A stretch of 64,000 nucleotides of DNA from Tritrichomonas musculus (lineage: Eukaryota > Parabasalia > Tritrichomonadida > Tritrichomonadidae): NCBI GenBank assembly GCA_039105265.1, contig JAPFFF010000036.1:124001-188000 (forward strand), read 5' to 3'. Below, one piece after another: positions 10,685 through 21,215 of this stretch; within the stretch, counting starts at the first letter, position 1; the number at the start of each line of letters is the position of its first letter. The position numbers and the translations under genes are program-made. The notes beneath the pieces are model-generated. The model was given only the letters and a program-made list of their open reading frames with translations. It ran no database searches and was not told the origin of the DNA.

Positions 10685-12096
10685 TATATAAAATCAACCA
10701 TAGTCAAAATTACCTAAAGATTTAAAATAATAATATATTTATTTATAATCCAATTTTTTTGAGAAAAATATGGAAAACTAAACAAAAATTATAATTGAGA
10801 AGTGAAAATTTTATTATAGTTTTTCTTTCAATTTATAAAAAAATTTAAATAATAATATTTTTAAATTACATTTTATTTATATTAAATTAAATATATAATT
10901 CATTTTATATATTGAAATATAATATATAATATGAGATATCAAATGATATATTTGATATTTGTCAGGATATGAAATAATGAAAAATCATTAAAATTCAGTT
11001 ACGAAAGTTTTTTTTAATTTGCTGAAAAATTCTCGATACATTTAATCTAGATAGGAATTTTAGATATTCATTGAGTTTTACAAAATATTCCATACTATTA
11101 AATAATGTATATTATATTGTTGAACATAATATTAATTAATTGCTTAAGATATCTACACAATATTAATTTTATATATTCAGAATGCATTCAAATAATAAAA
11201 TATATTTATCTTATTTTTATAAATTTCATTTCACAATATAAGATATTTTATAATTTTAAAATGTATATTAATATATTTAATAACAATGAAATTATAAAAT
11301 GCAATAATTAAAATGATAATTTTCTTAGATTCTCAAAAAATAATCAAAAAAACTATTAATAACAATAAATATATATATGTAAACATTTATATGTATATAT
11401 TTATTTAAAAAATGTTAATCAAAAAGATTTTTTATTCAAATTTATAAAACAATCATTTTAAAACTTTTTCAATTTTGTAAATTTGTAAACTAATCAAAAT
11501 TAGACAAAATTAAATTTCTATTTATACTGGAAATTATTAGATAAAATTTTAATATTTTTAAATATATATAAATAATAATATTTATAAAATAATCAAATAA
11601 TATATAAAAGGTATTGTCCGAAAAAATAGAGTTTGGGTACTTTTGAAGAATCAAAAATAATATTATTTAATTTAAAAAACATTTTACTATTTTATCTTTT
11701 TATTTTTAAATTATTAAAAACATTTTTAATATAAAAAAATAATTGTAGATCAAGATACAAATAAAAAACTAATATCGAGAAAATAACGTATTTACAATTG
11801 TACAATACAAAAACCAAGGCTTAATTATGACTATTCAAAGCTGTTATTTTTTGTTTAATTGTGTTAATTATATATATATATTATATAAATTATAATACAT
11901 ATTTTAAGTAATTCTATATCATTTATTATCAAGATAAAATGCATTTATTTATATATTCACAATTTTTATATTTTTAACTTTTTGTGTAAAAAATTATTTT
12001 ATCACACCACTTTTTGAATTCATAAACTATATAAAAAGAATATACTAGAAATTATAATATGACAAAATTTTGGTAAAAAACAAATTTCCATTTATT
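10685..12096. other. Very AT-rich intergenic DNA upstream of the Rab gene
   Basis: About 1.4 kb of extremely AT-rich sequence with short TATA and ATATAT runs. Frames here are biased Ile/Asn/Lys/Tyr translations of noncoding DNA. The last hundred bases contain a CACTTTTTGA word (about 12005-12014), roughly 90 bases before the Rab start. Confidence 0.55.
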
Positions 12097-12690
12097 ATGT
12101 CTGAAGAATCCAAGAGTCCTCATTTTAAAGTTGTATTTATTGGCGATCCAGGCGTTGGCAAAACATGCCTAATACATAAGATTTCGTCAGGAGATTATTG
12201 CGATGATTTTAATTCAACAATTCTTACCCAAGTTGTAGAAGTTTCTGTGGAAGTTGGTCCCCAAAAAATTGTTTTAAATTTCTGCGATACGGCTGGACAA
12301 GAAAGATTCCGCAGTATTACAAGTGCTTATCTTCGTGATACAAATATAGCTATTTTTGTATATTCATGGATTGAAAAAAATACATTTGAATCAATTGAAG
12401 GATGGTATGATTTCATCAAAGATGTTATAAACGTAGAAGATATCCAATGTTTTCTTGTTGCAAGTAAATCTGATATTAACGGATCAGAAGCCGACCAAGT
12501 TTCAGATTCTGAAGGAAAAATGAAGGCAGAATCTTTAAATATGATTTATATTAAAACAAGCGCTAAAACTGGAGATAATATTAAAGAATTAGTTAATATT
12601 GTTGGCCAAAAATGCATAGAATTAAAAAAAAAAAACGAACCTCCACTCCCTTCACCAGTAATAAATGATAATAAAAATAAATGCTGCTAA
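12097..12690 (+). CDS. Rab-family small GTPase
   Basis: A 197-residue GTPase starting at the ATG of MSEESKSPHF; the reading frame also opens further upstream, but without an ATG. Motifs are the P-loop GDPGVGKT (residues 16-23), DTAGQER (64-70, switch II), SKSD at 123-126 in place of the usual NKxD, and TSAK (154-157). The C-terminal NKCC ends in two cysteines for geranylgeranylation. The family controls vesicle budding, transport and fusion on specific membranes. The WDTAGQE tryptophan is replaced by Cys (NFCDTAGQ), and the effector region TILTQVVEVSVEV is divergent, so I cannot assign a Rab subfamily. The change N to S in NKxD is unusual but may still allow guanine recognition. Confidence 0.92.
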   Translation: MSEESKSPHFKVVFIGDPGVGKTCLIHKISSGDYCDDFNSTILTQVVEVSVEVGPQKIVLNFCDTAGQERFRSITSAYLRDTNIAIFVYSWIEKNTFESIEGWYDFIKDVINVEDIQCFLVASKSDINGSEADQVSDSEGKMKAESLNMIYIKTSAKTGDNIKELVNIVGQKCIELKKKNEPPLPSPVINDNKNKCC

Positions 12691-12710
12691 TTTTTTATAT
12701 CTTTTTTTAA

Positions 12711-13062
12711 GGTTCTCCTTTCAAATTCAAAAGATTAAATTCAATGAGATTTCACAAATAAAATATACATAAATATTGTTTTTAAAAATGAATTAAAATA
12801 TGAAATTTATATAGATATATATTTCAAATGATTGAATAAAAACATTTTTATGAAATCTTATCGATTTTGTTTTTTTAAAGATAGAAATCATAGAATTAAA
12901 AAATTTTGAATGAAATTTTGAATGAAATAAGATTTAATCGTTGAGGCCATATTTATTTTATTTTTCACCAAAACTTTTTCCGAAAAATGCTCTATTGAAT
13001 TATTTATTCTATGAGTTAATTCAATATTGAATGATTTACATTTTTTTTTGGGAAGGAGAACC
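12711..13062. mobile_element. MITE flanked by TTAA, 352 bp
   Basis: The ends are GGTTCTCCTT on the left and AAGGAGAACC on the right. TTAA lies directly outside each end (12707-12710 and 13063-13066). A TTAA target duplication is typical of piggyBac and Kolobok superfamilies. The terminal repeat is short (about 10-12 bp), the interior AT-rich and noncoding. It lies immediately behind the Rab stop codon and probably occupies its 3' flank. The superfamily is inferred from the target site only. Confidence 0.7.
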
Positions 13063-13224
13063 TTAAAATAAAATAAAAAAAAAAAAAAAAAGACTACATT
13101 GCGATAAAAAATCTCTTTTTAAATTTCCTAATGTTTTGCACATAGATAAAGTACGCATCAATTAATTATATTTTTATCTATATTGACCTTTTTTGTATCC
13201 ATTTGGTGAATTATGATCGTTGGT

Positions 13225-13461
13225 TTAACGACTTCGTTCAAAAAGTGGGATTTTTAAAAGTAAAAAAATAAAAAAAAAATAGATTTGGATAATTATTATG
13301 AAACTGCCATTTCTTTTTATAGTACAGATTTGTATCTTTTTATGATGAAGAGGGATTTTTGCGTAATTAAGTGAAAAGCCTTGAAAACAATCTTCACTGA
13401 TCGTGTCAAGTTTAGAATCATCTGGAAATTCAACTTTTATAAGACGAATGACTACGAGCAA
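13225..13461 (-). pseudogene. BspA-like leucine-rich repeat fragment
   Basis: The minus-strand translation contains IKVEFPDDSKLDTISEDCF followed by the IPLHHKKI segment. This has the spacing and residues of the Treponema-type BspA LRR (LRR_5), a very large surface-protein family in trichomonads. Only one to one and a half repeats are left, with no signal peptide or membrane anchor, so it is a relic. The neighbouring 3' sequence (about 13190-13250) resembles part of 5970-6015, hinting at a shared repeat. Confidence 0.55.
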
Positions 13462-14227
13462 TCAGATCATTTCTATCAAACACTCAATTTAATTCCATTT
13501 TGTTTAAAAAGCAGAGTAATGTCAAATAAAGAACAAAAAAAAGGACAAATATAGTTGCTGAAAAAACGTTAATGCCAAATATTTAATGCTATTTTTACGG
13601 TTGGGGCCACTCTCATATTTGTTTTCTTTGGCGAATATCACTCTTCGGCTTACCAAGCAACTATAAAGACAAACTTTTTTTTTTCCATTAGCCAAAAGTA
13701 ATGACGATCTAGGATTTTACTTTTTTTTTTTTTTTTTTTTACAGACTTAAGAATATTTCAACTTTTTAAATAACATTTTACTTACTTATATGCCAAAAAA
13801 TGTTTACGAGTATGATTTTAATGATGGTATTAAGGCATTTGATCCATGTATTCTGCTTATATTAAAGTTTTTCACTATGCATATTTCCTTTTTTGCCCTT
13901 AATATTGATGGAATCCTTTTTAGTTTTACTCTTTTTTCATGGCGGAATACTTTTATTAATACTAGCTCGATCATTTATCAGACAAAAATGAACAAATTAA
14001 ATACTATTCTGATAATTAAGTTTATCCGAATAGTGTTCCGTCACAAAAAAAAGGTAATTTTAAAGGTTTAATAAAAATAACCAGGTTATTAAGTAATTTT
14101 AAAATTACCATTTTCTATTAAACCGTTGGCGAAAAAAAAATTGAATGCGATTTTCCAAAATTTTGTATGGAAAATTTCCCAAAATCTGCATTTTGGAATC
14201 TATCATTTTTTACATAATTCTATTATT
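13462..14227. other. Intergenic DNA upstream of the BTB/RCC1 gene
   Basis: Contains a T run of about 20 bases near 13720-13740 and AT-rich sequence. A forward frame at 13790-14071 has no recognisable domain and looks like noncoding translation. No supported feature. Confidence 0.45.
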
Positions 14228-16269
14228 ATGAATAAGAAATCATTTATATTATCATCTGCAGGATTAAAAAATCTAGTCCGAAATCAAAATTATGGAGATG
14301 ACTTTAAATTTATTTTTGGAGAGCACAGATCCAAATGAAAAATATTTTTGCTGAATTTATTTCTCCATATGTTTCCCAAATTCATCAATCAGATCCAACA
14401 ATTAATTTTGTTCATTTTTCTAACACGAATTCTATCAATCAGTCCAAAATAAACAATTTATCTGAAATGAGTGAAGAAGTTTTTTCTCTTTTTGAATCAA
14501 TCAGTAAAGGCAACTCGATTGAACTTGACAAAGAACAATGTTTTCAACTGAAGGTCATCTCAATTCTTTTAAAAAACGAAGAAATGTTCACGAAACTAGA
14601 CGAACTTTTTGAAGAGGAAGAGGAAGATAAATTTGAGAAGAAAATCAACGGCAAACTCGATTTTGATTCATTTCTTGAAATGAATTCAGGTTCAGCAGAA
14701 ATGTGGTATAAGAGTAAAGCTATTGAAGACATTGCGTCAAATTTATATTCAATTTGTGAAGGCCAAATAATTGGCCTTCCAAGGACCGTTTTTTATTCAA
14801 TTTTGACGAATTCCAAGCTGACGATTGAAAGCGAAGACTGGCTCCTTGACCTGATTGACAAATTCACGAGCAAAGAAAAAGAAGAAGAAGAAAAGTGCCA
14901 ATTTTCAATGAATGACGGTTTGAGTGACATTTATTTCTATGAAGAGGTCAATTTTGACTTTTTGAGTGAAGATAAATTGAAAGAATTCATTGAAAAAGTT
15001 GATCCGAATGAAATAACAGCCCCACTCTGGGACAAAATCAAGAGGTGCTTCTACTTCAGCATGAAAGAGTCACCGCAGATATCTTTCGAATCAAGCAAAA
15101 GAGAAGGAAACGGTTTCTATCGTCACACTAAACGATACGCTAAAAATATCGTCGTTGGAGGAGATGATGAATACCGTCAGATTGGCGAAAACCCGACCAG
15201 TAAAAACAAAGATGGTGATGCAGTCATCCGCCCTCCTCAGAATTTGCAGCTGGATCCGTCTTCGCTCCTGTCCTACTCGGCTTACAGCGGCCACTCGGTT
15301 TCCGTCACTCGTTCTGGCTCTCTGATCGGAGTTGGCGACAACAGCGACGGCGAATTCAGCGGCTCGCTCGAGAAGGCAGTCATCAGCCAGTTTTCAGAAT
15401 TTTCGGTGAATGACAGCAGCGGGCGGCCGCTCGCGCCGGTTTCTGCTGTCTGCACTGAAAGCGGCACTCTCTACATGTTCACAAAAAGTTGTGGCAGCGG
15501 GAGGCAGCTCGTCTACTGCAATGGCCATATAAACGGGGGCAGCCCAGTTTTTCTTGACATCGGCAACCACGAACCAGTGTCACTTTTCGGCGGTCATTAT
15601 CATGCAGCTGCGATCTGCACCGATGGTGAAGTCATCTTCATCAACCGTGACTCAGTCAAAAATTCGCCATCGACGCGCATCGATGCTGTTTCTCTTCCTG
15701 GCGGCGAGAAGGCGACGATGGTTGCCTGCCTCAGCAAATCAGTTTTTGCGCTGAGCTGGAGCGGGCGGGTCTTCGCGGCAGACGTCGAATCAGAAAGCAG
15801 CGCCCTCAAATTTTCAAAGGTTTCAGAACTGTCGGGCCAAAAAGTCGTCTGGCTGTCTGGCTCGCGCCTTCACTGCCTGGCAGTCAGCAGTGAAGGCCGG
15901 GTCTTTGGGCGTGGATCAAACAGTTTTGGCCAGCTCGGCTTTGAGAGAGGAAGAAGTGTAGTTCCCTTGTTCACAGAGATTTCGTCACTTTCTGGTCACA
16001 AAATCAGGGCAGCCTACGCCGGATATTGGCATTCACTTTTCGAGACGCGTGAAGGCAAAGTCCTCGCCTGCGGATGTAGCATTAATGGCGAACTACTCCT
16101 CAGTAGTGACCCAATCTGCGAATGCGTTTATTCGCCAACAGAGACGACGATCACAGGCGGTGCCACTTTCTGTGTTGCTGGTAAATATTTGAGTGCTGTT
16201 TTCATCGGTGGAGATCCGCCACCAAACACGCCAAACACGCCAAACACGCCAGTCCGCTATCAGCACTAA
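14228..16269 (+). CDS. BTB-like/RCC1-repeat protein, split by a frameshift
   Basis: The gene starts at the ATG of MNKKSFILSSAGLKNL. Its first 36 codons encode the beginning of a trichomonad BTB-like domain (GDDFKFIFGEHRSK), and the frame stops at 14336-14338. The second frame starts at 14335 by an ATGA overlap and continues the same domain (FISPYVSQIHQSDPTINFVH). It goes on through a helical BACK-like region and an acidic stretch to RCC1-type repeats in the last roughly 350 residues, for example HCLAVSSEGRVFGRGSNSFG and WHSLFETREGKVLACG. The two frames together match the usual layout, so a one-base change or programmed slippage separates them. RCC1 propellers bind proteins or chromatin; the partner is unknown. 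The 3' half (about 15180-16260) is strikingly GC-rich against its surroundings. The C-terminal tail has three NTP repeats. Confidence 0.8.
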
Positions 16270-16370
16270 GCAACTAGAATTGATATAAAATTGAAGTTGA
16301 ATGATTTTCTTATTAAAATATGAAATATTAATTTTATTTTCTATTCAGCAATGCATTTTTTCATTTTAAA

Positions 16371-16402
<32 letters not shown>

Positions 16403-16516
16403 CAAAATGACAATTAGACTTTTCATACCAAAAATCGCTGAAACTTTTTCAATTAATACAATCATTTTGTTTTTTAAATTACTTTTTGAGAAGAGCAGTG
16501 GATAAATTTTAATTCA
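16270..16516. other. 3' flank with poly-T tract
   Basis: Short intergenic stretch holding a T run of about 30 bases (16373-16402) and an ACTTTTTGA word near 16483. No gene. Confidence 0.5.
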
Positions 16517-16675
16517 TGGCGCCTACTTTTTGAGATTCATTGAAAAATTAATAAAACTTTATTAAAATATTAAAATAGGTATTTAAATATTGAATGGATT
16601 GTCTAAAAAAGTAGGTCAATGAATTTGATTTTATCTCAGCTACTTTTTGAGACGAAGTCGCAAAAAATAGCTGCC
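16517..16675. repeat. Dispersed inverted-repeat element, copy 1
   Basis: Starts TGGCGCCTACTTTTTGAGA and ends in AGCTGCCA, each end carrying a TACTTTTTGAGA-type arm. The same sequence in the opposite orientation is found at 47716-47819, sharing the central AATATTGAATGGATTGTCT segment and flanking AATTCA and TAAAATCGTAATT. This copy has an additional internal stretch of about 55 bases, so its right arm appears twice. The homology continues a little beyond the stated ends, so the true boundaries and target duplication are not fixed. Confidence 0.65.
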
Positions 16676-16721
16676 ATAAAATCGTAATTTTTTTTAACTT
16701 TTTCAGAGCGAAAAAAATTAC

Positions 16722-17285
16722 TCAATGATGGAACAATTCCTTAATTTTATCATTTGTTGCATAATCAATTACTTTTTCCCCAGTATCATCTTTTATTTCA
16801 ACATCAATATTTTTTTTCAGATCAGATTTCCATTTTTAACAGCAAAATGCAAAAGCGTTGAATTTTCTTTTTATGGCTACTTTTATATGTCTCACTTACT
16901 GTTCCTATAGTTGTGATTTTTTTATCATGATATATATTATCTATGAAATTAACATCATTATCATTGTATAGCTATAATAATCTGACAATTTCAGCATTTC
17001 GGACTTAATAATTGTTGTCAATTGTGTACTTTCTATTTCAGTCAATCTCTCCTCTCCTTTGAATGGAACCATTTTAATTGTATTAATTATTTCTACGCTT
17101 AAATTATTTACATCGTATCTTTCGGATTCCAATTCTAATATTATTTCTTTCAATTGTATAAGTTAAAGGTGCTCTATTACATTCAAGTGATTCATATCTT
17201 TCTTCTTTCTTTTCATCATCATCTCTTGTATTTTTGTCTATCATATAATAATTTCGATAGGAAGTTAATATCATACATCTAAAAT
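16722..17285 (-). pseudogene. Ankyrin-repeat gene relic
   Basis: Minus-strand translation in changing frames gives LLHFAVKNGN and then KNIDVEIKDDTGEKVIDYAT, the end of an ankyrin domain in the style common in trichomonads. Upstream comes YNDNDVNFIDNIYHDKKI, another half repeat. Stops and frame changes interrupt the repeats. No intact start was found. The 5' part (16941-17153) is an open frame of 70 codons, too diverged to align by eye. Confidence 0.55.
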
Positions 17286-17689
17286 AAAATTGGTAATTAG
17301 AATTTGAAATTTATGTGAATAAATAAAATTATCATATGTATATCTATCTAACATATAGTTTTTACAAAACAGAATATATCTCAGCTTTTTGTTAAAATAT
17401 CAGATTTTAACTGGTTTATTCTTATCATATTAATAGATGCTTATAAATCATCACTAAATTTCTATTGAATTTCTTGAAAGTATAAAACTTCAATTTTCAT
17501 CGATTGTCTGTAATCAAGTTAAAAAGCAATATTTATATATATATATACTATTATATTATTTAAAATTATAAATTTTTGGCCACCATCCACTAAGTTTTTT
17601 CTCCTATGCATCGCTTCAATTGCACTCAAATCTCGCTAGCTTGCATTAAGCATTTGTAAAAAAATATGTAAAAAAATTACAAATATTTT
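17286..17689. other. Intergenic DNA between two relics
   Basis: AT-rich sequence with a TATATATATATA run near 17536. No gene or repeat recognised. Confidence 0.45.
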
Positions 17690-19038
17690 TGTATTATTCA
17701 TTATTTTTATTTGATTTTTTTTTCTAAAGTAGTTTCACTTTTTCCAATTTTTTCAATGTTATCTAAAAGTTGTTCTAGATATGTTTTATTGACTAATGAA
17801 TTCATGAAAGTAACTCTAAGGTAGAATTTTGAATGTATTTTTGTGCTAACAGCATTATAAGTTCAATCATTCAAAAGTTGTTCTGAAATCATTTTATTGA
17901 TTTCATCAATATTGCAATTTCCTGCTTCATGTATGTAACAGAAACAAACAATATTTGTCAATGGTTCCAAAGCTAATTCAATTGTTTTTCTTGATTTTAT
18001 CAGATCAGCAAAACGATGACCTAAATCATATTAAGTGTCAACATTTTGCTCATAAATATCGTCGCCATATATTTTCATTATTGCATACGTATGAAGGACT
18101 GTTAATGGCTTTGTGCATTCCAATGTGTGTTTAGCAGAATTGTACCATTCTTGTGATAATTGATCTTGCCACAAATAGTCAGCCCTTGGTGAGAATTCGT
18201 TAATTTTTTTATTTCTTTTTATTGTATAACAAGGCCGTCGACAAGGGAGGAGCGAGCATCATCTTGTGGAAATCCAAACTAATTGAATCTGATGAATCAA
18301 CACGATCGTAAGCGCCAACTGACGTTGTGCATGCACATCCAACGATGCAAAAAATGATTTTTGATTTGGATATTTCATTCTGATATATTTGTTCTAATAA
18401 ATCAGTGCGCATTGAGCAACCTTCATTGACCGGAATTTTGATAATGTTGTCACTTCGAATCCCAATAATGCTTGCTGGACGACTTACACTGTAGTGTGCC
18501 TCTTCTGAAACCATAATTGCGAGACGATGATATTCTGTTTCTGGTATTCCTGATGATGTTCGTGCAGTAACAAGAGTTGTTAAATTCCCCATCGAGCCGC
18601 CTGAAATAATGACTCCTGTTGAACCTTTTTCGTATCCAAATTTTCAATCAAATGATCAATCACAATCTTCTCCATTGAAATGCCAGCCATTCCAACTTCA
18701 TATACAACAATTGTATTGTTCAAATATGTTATGAAAGCTGATGTCAAAATTGTTATTGGAGGTAAAATGGCTACTTGATGTCCTAAATAGCCATTACAGT
18801 GGAAATTCATTGAAGTTTTCCTAGCATTCTCTAAAATGGCAATCAAGTTAGCTTGGTTTGTTGAAGAAAACTCTTTTTGCCAAAAGTTAAGTTCATCTTC
18901 GGGAGATTGATATTCTACTGTTTTCTTAGAACGATGATCTTTAAGATTTGTTGTTATCATCTTAATGACATCCAAAGCATTTTTCTCGAAGTCATCAAGC
19001 GAATATGCATATTTAAGGAGATCATTATTCATTTTCAT
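17690..19038 (-). pseudogene. Group II PLP-dependent decarboxylase-like pseudogene
   Basis: The order of conserved segments is that of a pyridoxal-phosphate decarboxylase of the glutamate/aromatic-amino-acid group. There is MNFHCNGYLGHQVAILPP, then GSTGVIISGGSMGNLTTL, then IMVSEEAHYSVSRPA. SISLDFHKMMLAPPLSTALL follows, whose HK is the expected PLP-lysine site. A C-terminal domain runs down to about 17700. Damage seen: a frame change near 18640, and an internal deletion of about 45 codons after VGAYD, which removes the Asp that contacts the PLP ring. There is a further frame change just after 18209, and there are stops in the C-terminal part. The gene was full length (about 450 residues) and is now dead. 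Its substrate cannot be told; a bacterial origin is plausible but not shown. Confidence 0.8.
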
Positions 19039-19357
19039 AAATAAAAAAAAAAATGTGAAATGAAATATAGAATAATGTAAATTAGTGAAACATAATTGTT
19101 TCCAATTTGCATTTTATTTTTATCGTAATTGGATTTTAATAATTCATCATAAAAGAGCAATTCAAATTTTAAAGGCTAATGAAACCAATTTAATAAAACA
19201 ATATAAGAAAATATTGGATCCAATAAAAACTATTGAGCCTTCCAAACAATATAAAACAAAAACGCAAATAGTCGTTTTCAAAATTCAATAATAAAAAAAA
19301 AAAATATAAAATTAATCGTTTACAAATAAAAATAATAATAAACAATACAAATAATTA
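19039..19357. other. Intergenic DNA between the decarboxylase relic and the UBA gene
   Basis: About 320 AT-rich bases. A forward frame of 68 codons (19085-19291) has no recognisable domain and lies across the upstream flank of the decarboxylase relic. I do not call it a gene. Confidence 0.45.
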
Positions 19358-20569
19358 TCAGTACTTTTTCTTCTTGTTTGCGAGGTTCGGTCTGGCTGCC
19401 CTGTTTCCGCCCGGCACTGTGATGGGCGGCGGTATTTGTCTCGGACCCCCCTCGGCGGTGCCCCTCTTCTTCTGTTTCTTCCCTCTCGCAGCAGCTGGTG
19501 GGGGAGGTGTGACAGCTGGCATTTCTGGTGCTGGCTCTGGCTCTGGGCGACTCTCTTGTTGTTCGTTTTGCTGATGATTAGGAGTTCTTGCCTGTTTATT
19601 CTTCCTTTTTGGCTGTGCCAGCTTCCTTGGTGGGGGTGGAGGATGCTGTTCGTTTTGGGGTGGGTTAGAAATATTTGGGGTGCCCTGGGGAACGTTTACT
19701 TGCTGACGTCTTGGAATTCCTTTTCTTGTAGGATTTGTGTTATCATTGCTGTTGTTGTTTGAATTTGTGGTTTCGTGTTGGCCTTGATTATTTCCGTTTG
19801 AGCCAAGAGTGGTAGCAGTTTCTGAATTATTTGCGGTTATTGTGGATCTTCGATTGTTTGGTCTTAAAATAAATGCAGGAGCTTGTCTCGGTCTCCGTAT
19901 AACAAGATTTGGTCGTGACTGCGGCTCATCATCGTCACTGTCATTCCCCGAATTAAATAAAGATCTCCTGAACATTAATGGAAAGAATCCAAAAAAACTG
20001 AAAGGACTAGAAAATGTAAAACCATCTTCGGAATTATCGTTGTATCGCCTAATAAGAAATTCAGTCGCCCGATTTATATCGTAATCGGAATTTCGAAGGG
20101 CTTCAGCGCAATCATCGCGATTATATCCGCATTGAGAAATCTGATTAACACGTTCTTCGAAGTCATTTGGTACATTTCTGATGACAGACGCGTATTGAAA
20201 GTATAGCATTCTCGTTATTCTTCCAATATGCTTTATTTCTTTAAAATTTTCGAATGATTTATATGCATTTTTTGGTATTATATCCATTTTTGTTTCGTCA
20301 ATTGGCAATTTGAATCCAAATGTGTCGCTTCGATTTGTTACCTGATTTAATGAATAAAAAACGATATATTCTTCCTCATTTTTTGCAATTTTCTCAATAA
20401 ATTCGTCATTCTGATAAAAATTTTGATTCGGATTTGGAGAAATTATAAAAATCTGAGTTTCTTTCGTTTTTGACATTAAAAATGAAACAACGTCTTGTAT
20501 TTTTGCTTTTCTTGGAAATTTTTTCTCATATTTTTCTCCTGAAAGGTTAACAAGGCGCAACAAAAACAT
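19358..20569 (-). CDS. UBA-domain protein with a disordered proline-rich tail
   Basis: A 403-residue protein. The first 80 residues may form a ubiquitin-like fold (MFLLRLVNLSGEKYEKKFP opens like one). Residues about 136-175 (FEERVNQISQCGYNRDDCAE and on to RATEFLI) match a UBA domain, a three-helix module that binds ubiquitin. The remainder is low-complexity: an acidic DSDDDE patch, Asn/Thr stretches, then Pro/Arg/Lys-rich sequence ending KKKKY. A UBL-UBA order is typical of proteasome-shuttling or ubiquitin-adaptor proteins, but the UBL part is too diverged to be certain. The 3' end of the gene is unusually GC-rich because of Pro and Ala codons. The start is ATG; no obvious initiator precedes it. 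Confidence 0.75.
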   Translation of the reverse strand: MFLLRLVNLSGEKYEKKFPRKAKIQDVVSFLMSKTKETQIFIISPNPNQNFYQNDEFIEKIAKNEEEYIVFYSLNQVTNRSDTFGFKLPIDETKMDIIPKNAYKSFENFKEIKHIGRITRMLYFQYASVIRNVPNDFEERVNQISQCGYNRDDCAEALRNSDYDINRATEFLIRRYNDNSEDGFTFSSPFSFFGFFPLMFRRSLFNSGNDSDDDEPQSRPNLVIRRPRQAPAFILRPNNRRSTITANNSETATTLGSNGNNQGQHETTNSNNNSNDNTNPTRKGIPRRQQVNVPQGTPNISNPPQNEQHPPPPPRKLAQPKRKNKQARTPNHQQNEQQESRPEPEPAPEMPAVTPPPPAAARGKKQKKRGTAEGGPRQIPPPITVPGGNRAARPNLANKKKKY

Positions 20570-21215
20570 ATATTTTGCCCTTTTATCCAGTCAAGAAATA
20601 AGGCATGAAAATTTAACGGTTATGAGAAAATAAAATTAAACTATTAATAAATGTTTTTCACAAAAATATTATAAAGAGAAATTGAATATTATAAGAAAAT
20701 AAAAATAGTTAGGTGAGCATTAGACGGAAAATTTACTTTTCTATATTGATTTATATATTGCTTCTTGAAAGGAAAACAATTGGATTTTATGTAAATTTTT
20801 CGTTTAATACTCATTTAACTATTTTTATTGATCATCAAAAAAAAAAAAAAAAAAAGTATTTTACAGTCAATGTAATTAATGAATTCAATTTGACAAAGGA
20901 AAACAATATTTGATATTCACGATAATATTAAAATCTTTACGTCTTGGTACAGGGTGTAATCTATTTAGAAAGGTGGAGAGCTTTAAGTTATTAGAGGATT
21001 TCTTCCAATGATTCAATTAGAAACATTGTCCAACAAATTGTGGAGACAGGAAAAAATTAAATATTCATTTCATTTTTGTTGGAACAGATGGTGAAACAGG
21101 GACCAACAAGATTCATTCTGATTTTAATAGTTTTATAAATGATCTAAATCTTTCCCACTTCAATGAAATTGTTGATCAACATGTTCACAAATATTCAGCC
21201 CTGATTCAAGTTATA

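Noticed and set aside
11105-11311. 68-codon frame in very AT-rich DNA.
   Set aside because: Almost only Ile, Asn, Tyr, Lys and Phe; typical of noncoding translation.
13790-14071. 93-codon plus-strand frame.
   Set aside because: No domain, hydrophobic AT-biased composition, and no supporting context.
14544-15809. Several minus- and plus-strand frames within the RCC1 gene.
   Set aside because: They are shadows of the GC-rich coding sequence; the RCC1 frame explains the region.
19374-20084. Plus-strand frames opposite the UBA gene, rich in Gly, Trp and Phe.
   Set aside because: Antisense reading of Pro/Ala/Arg-rich codons; the UBA domain on the minus strand fixes the true frame.
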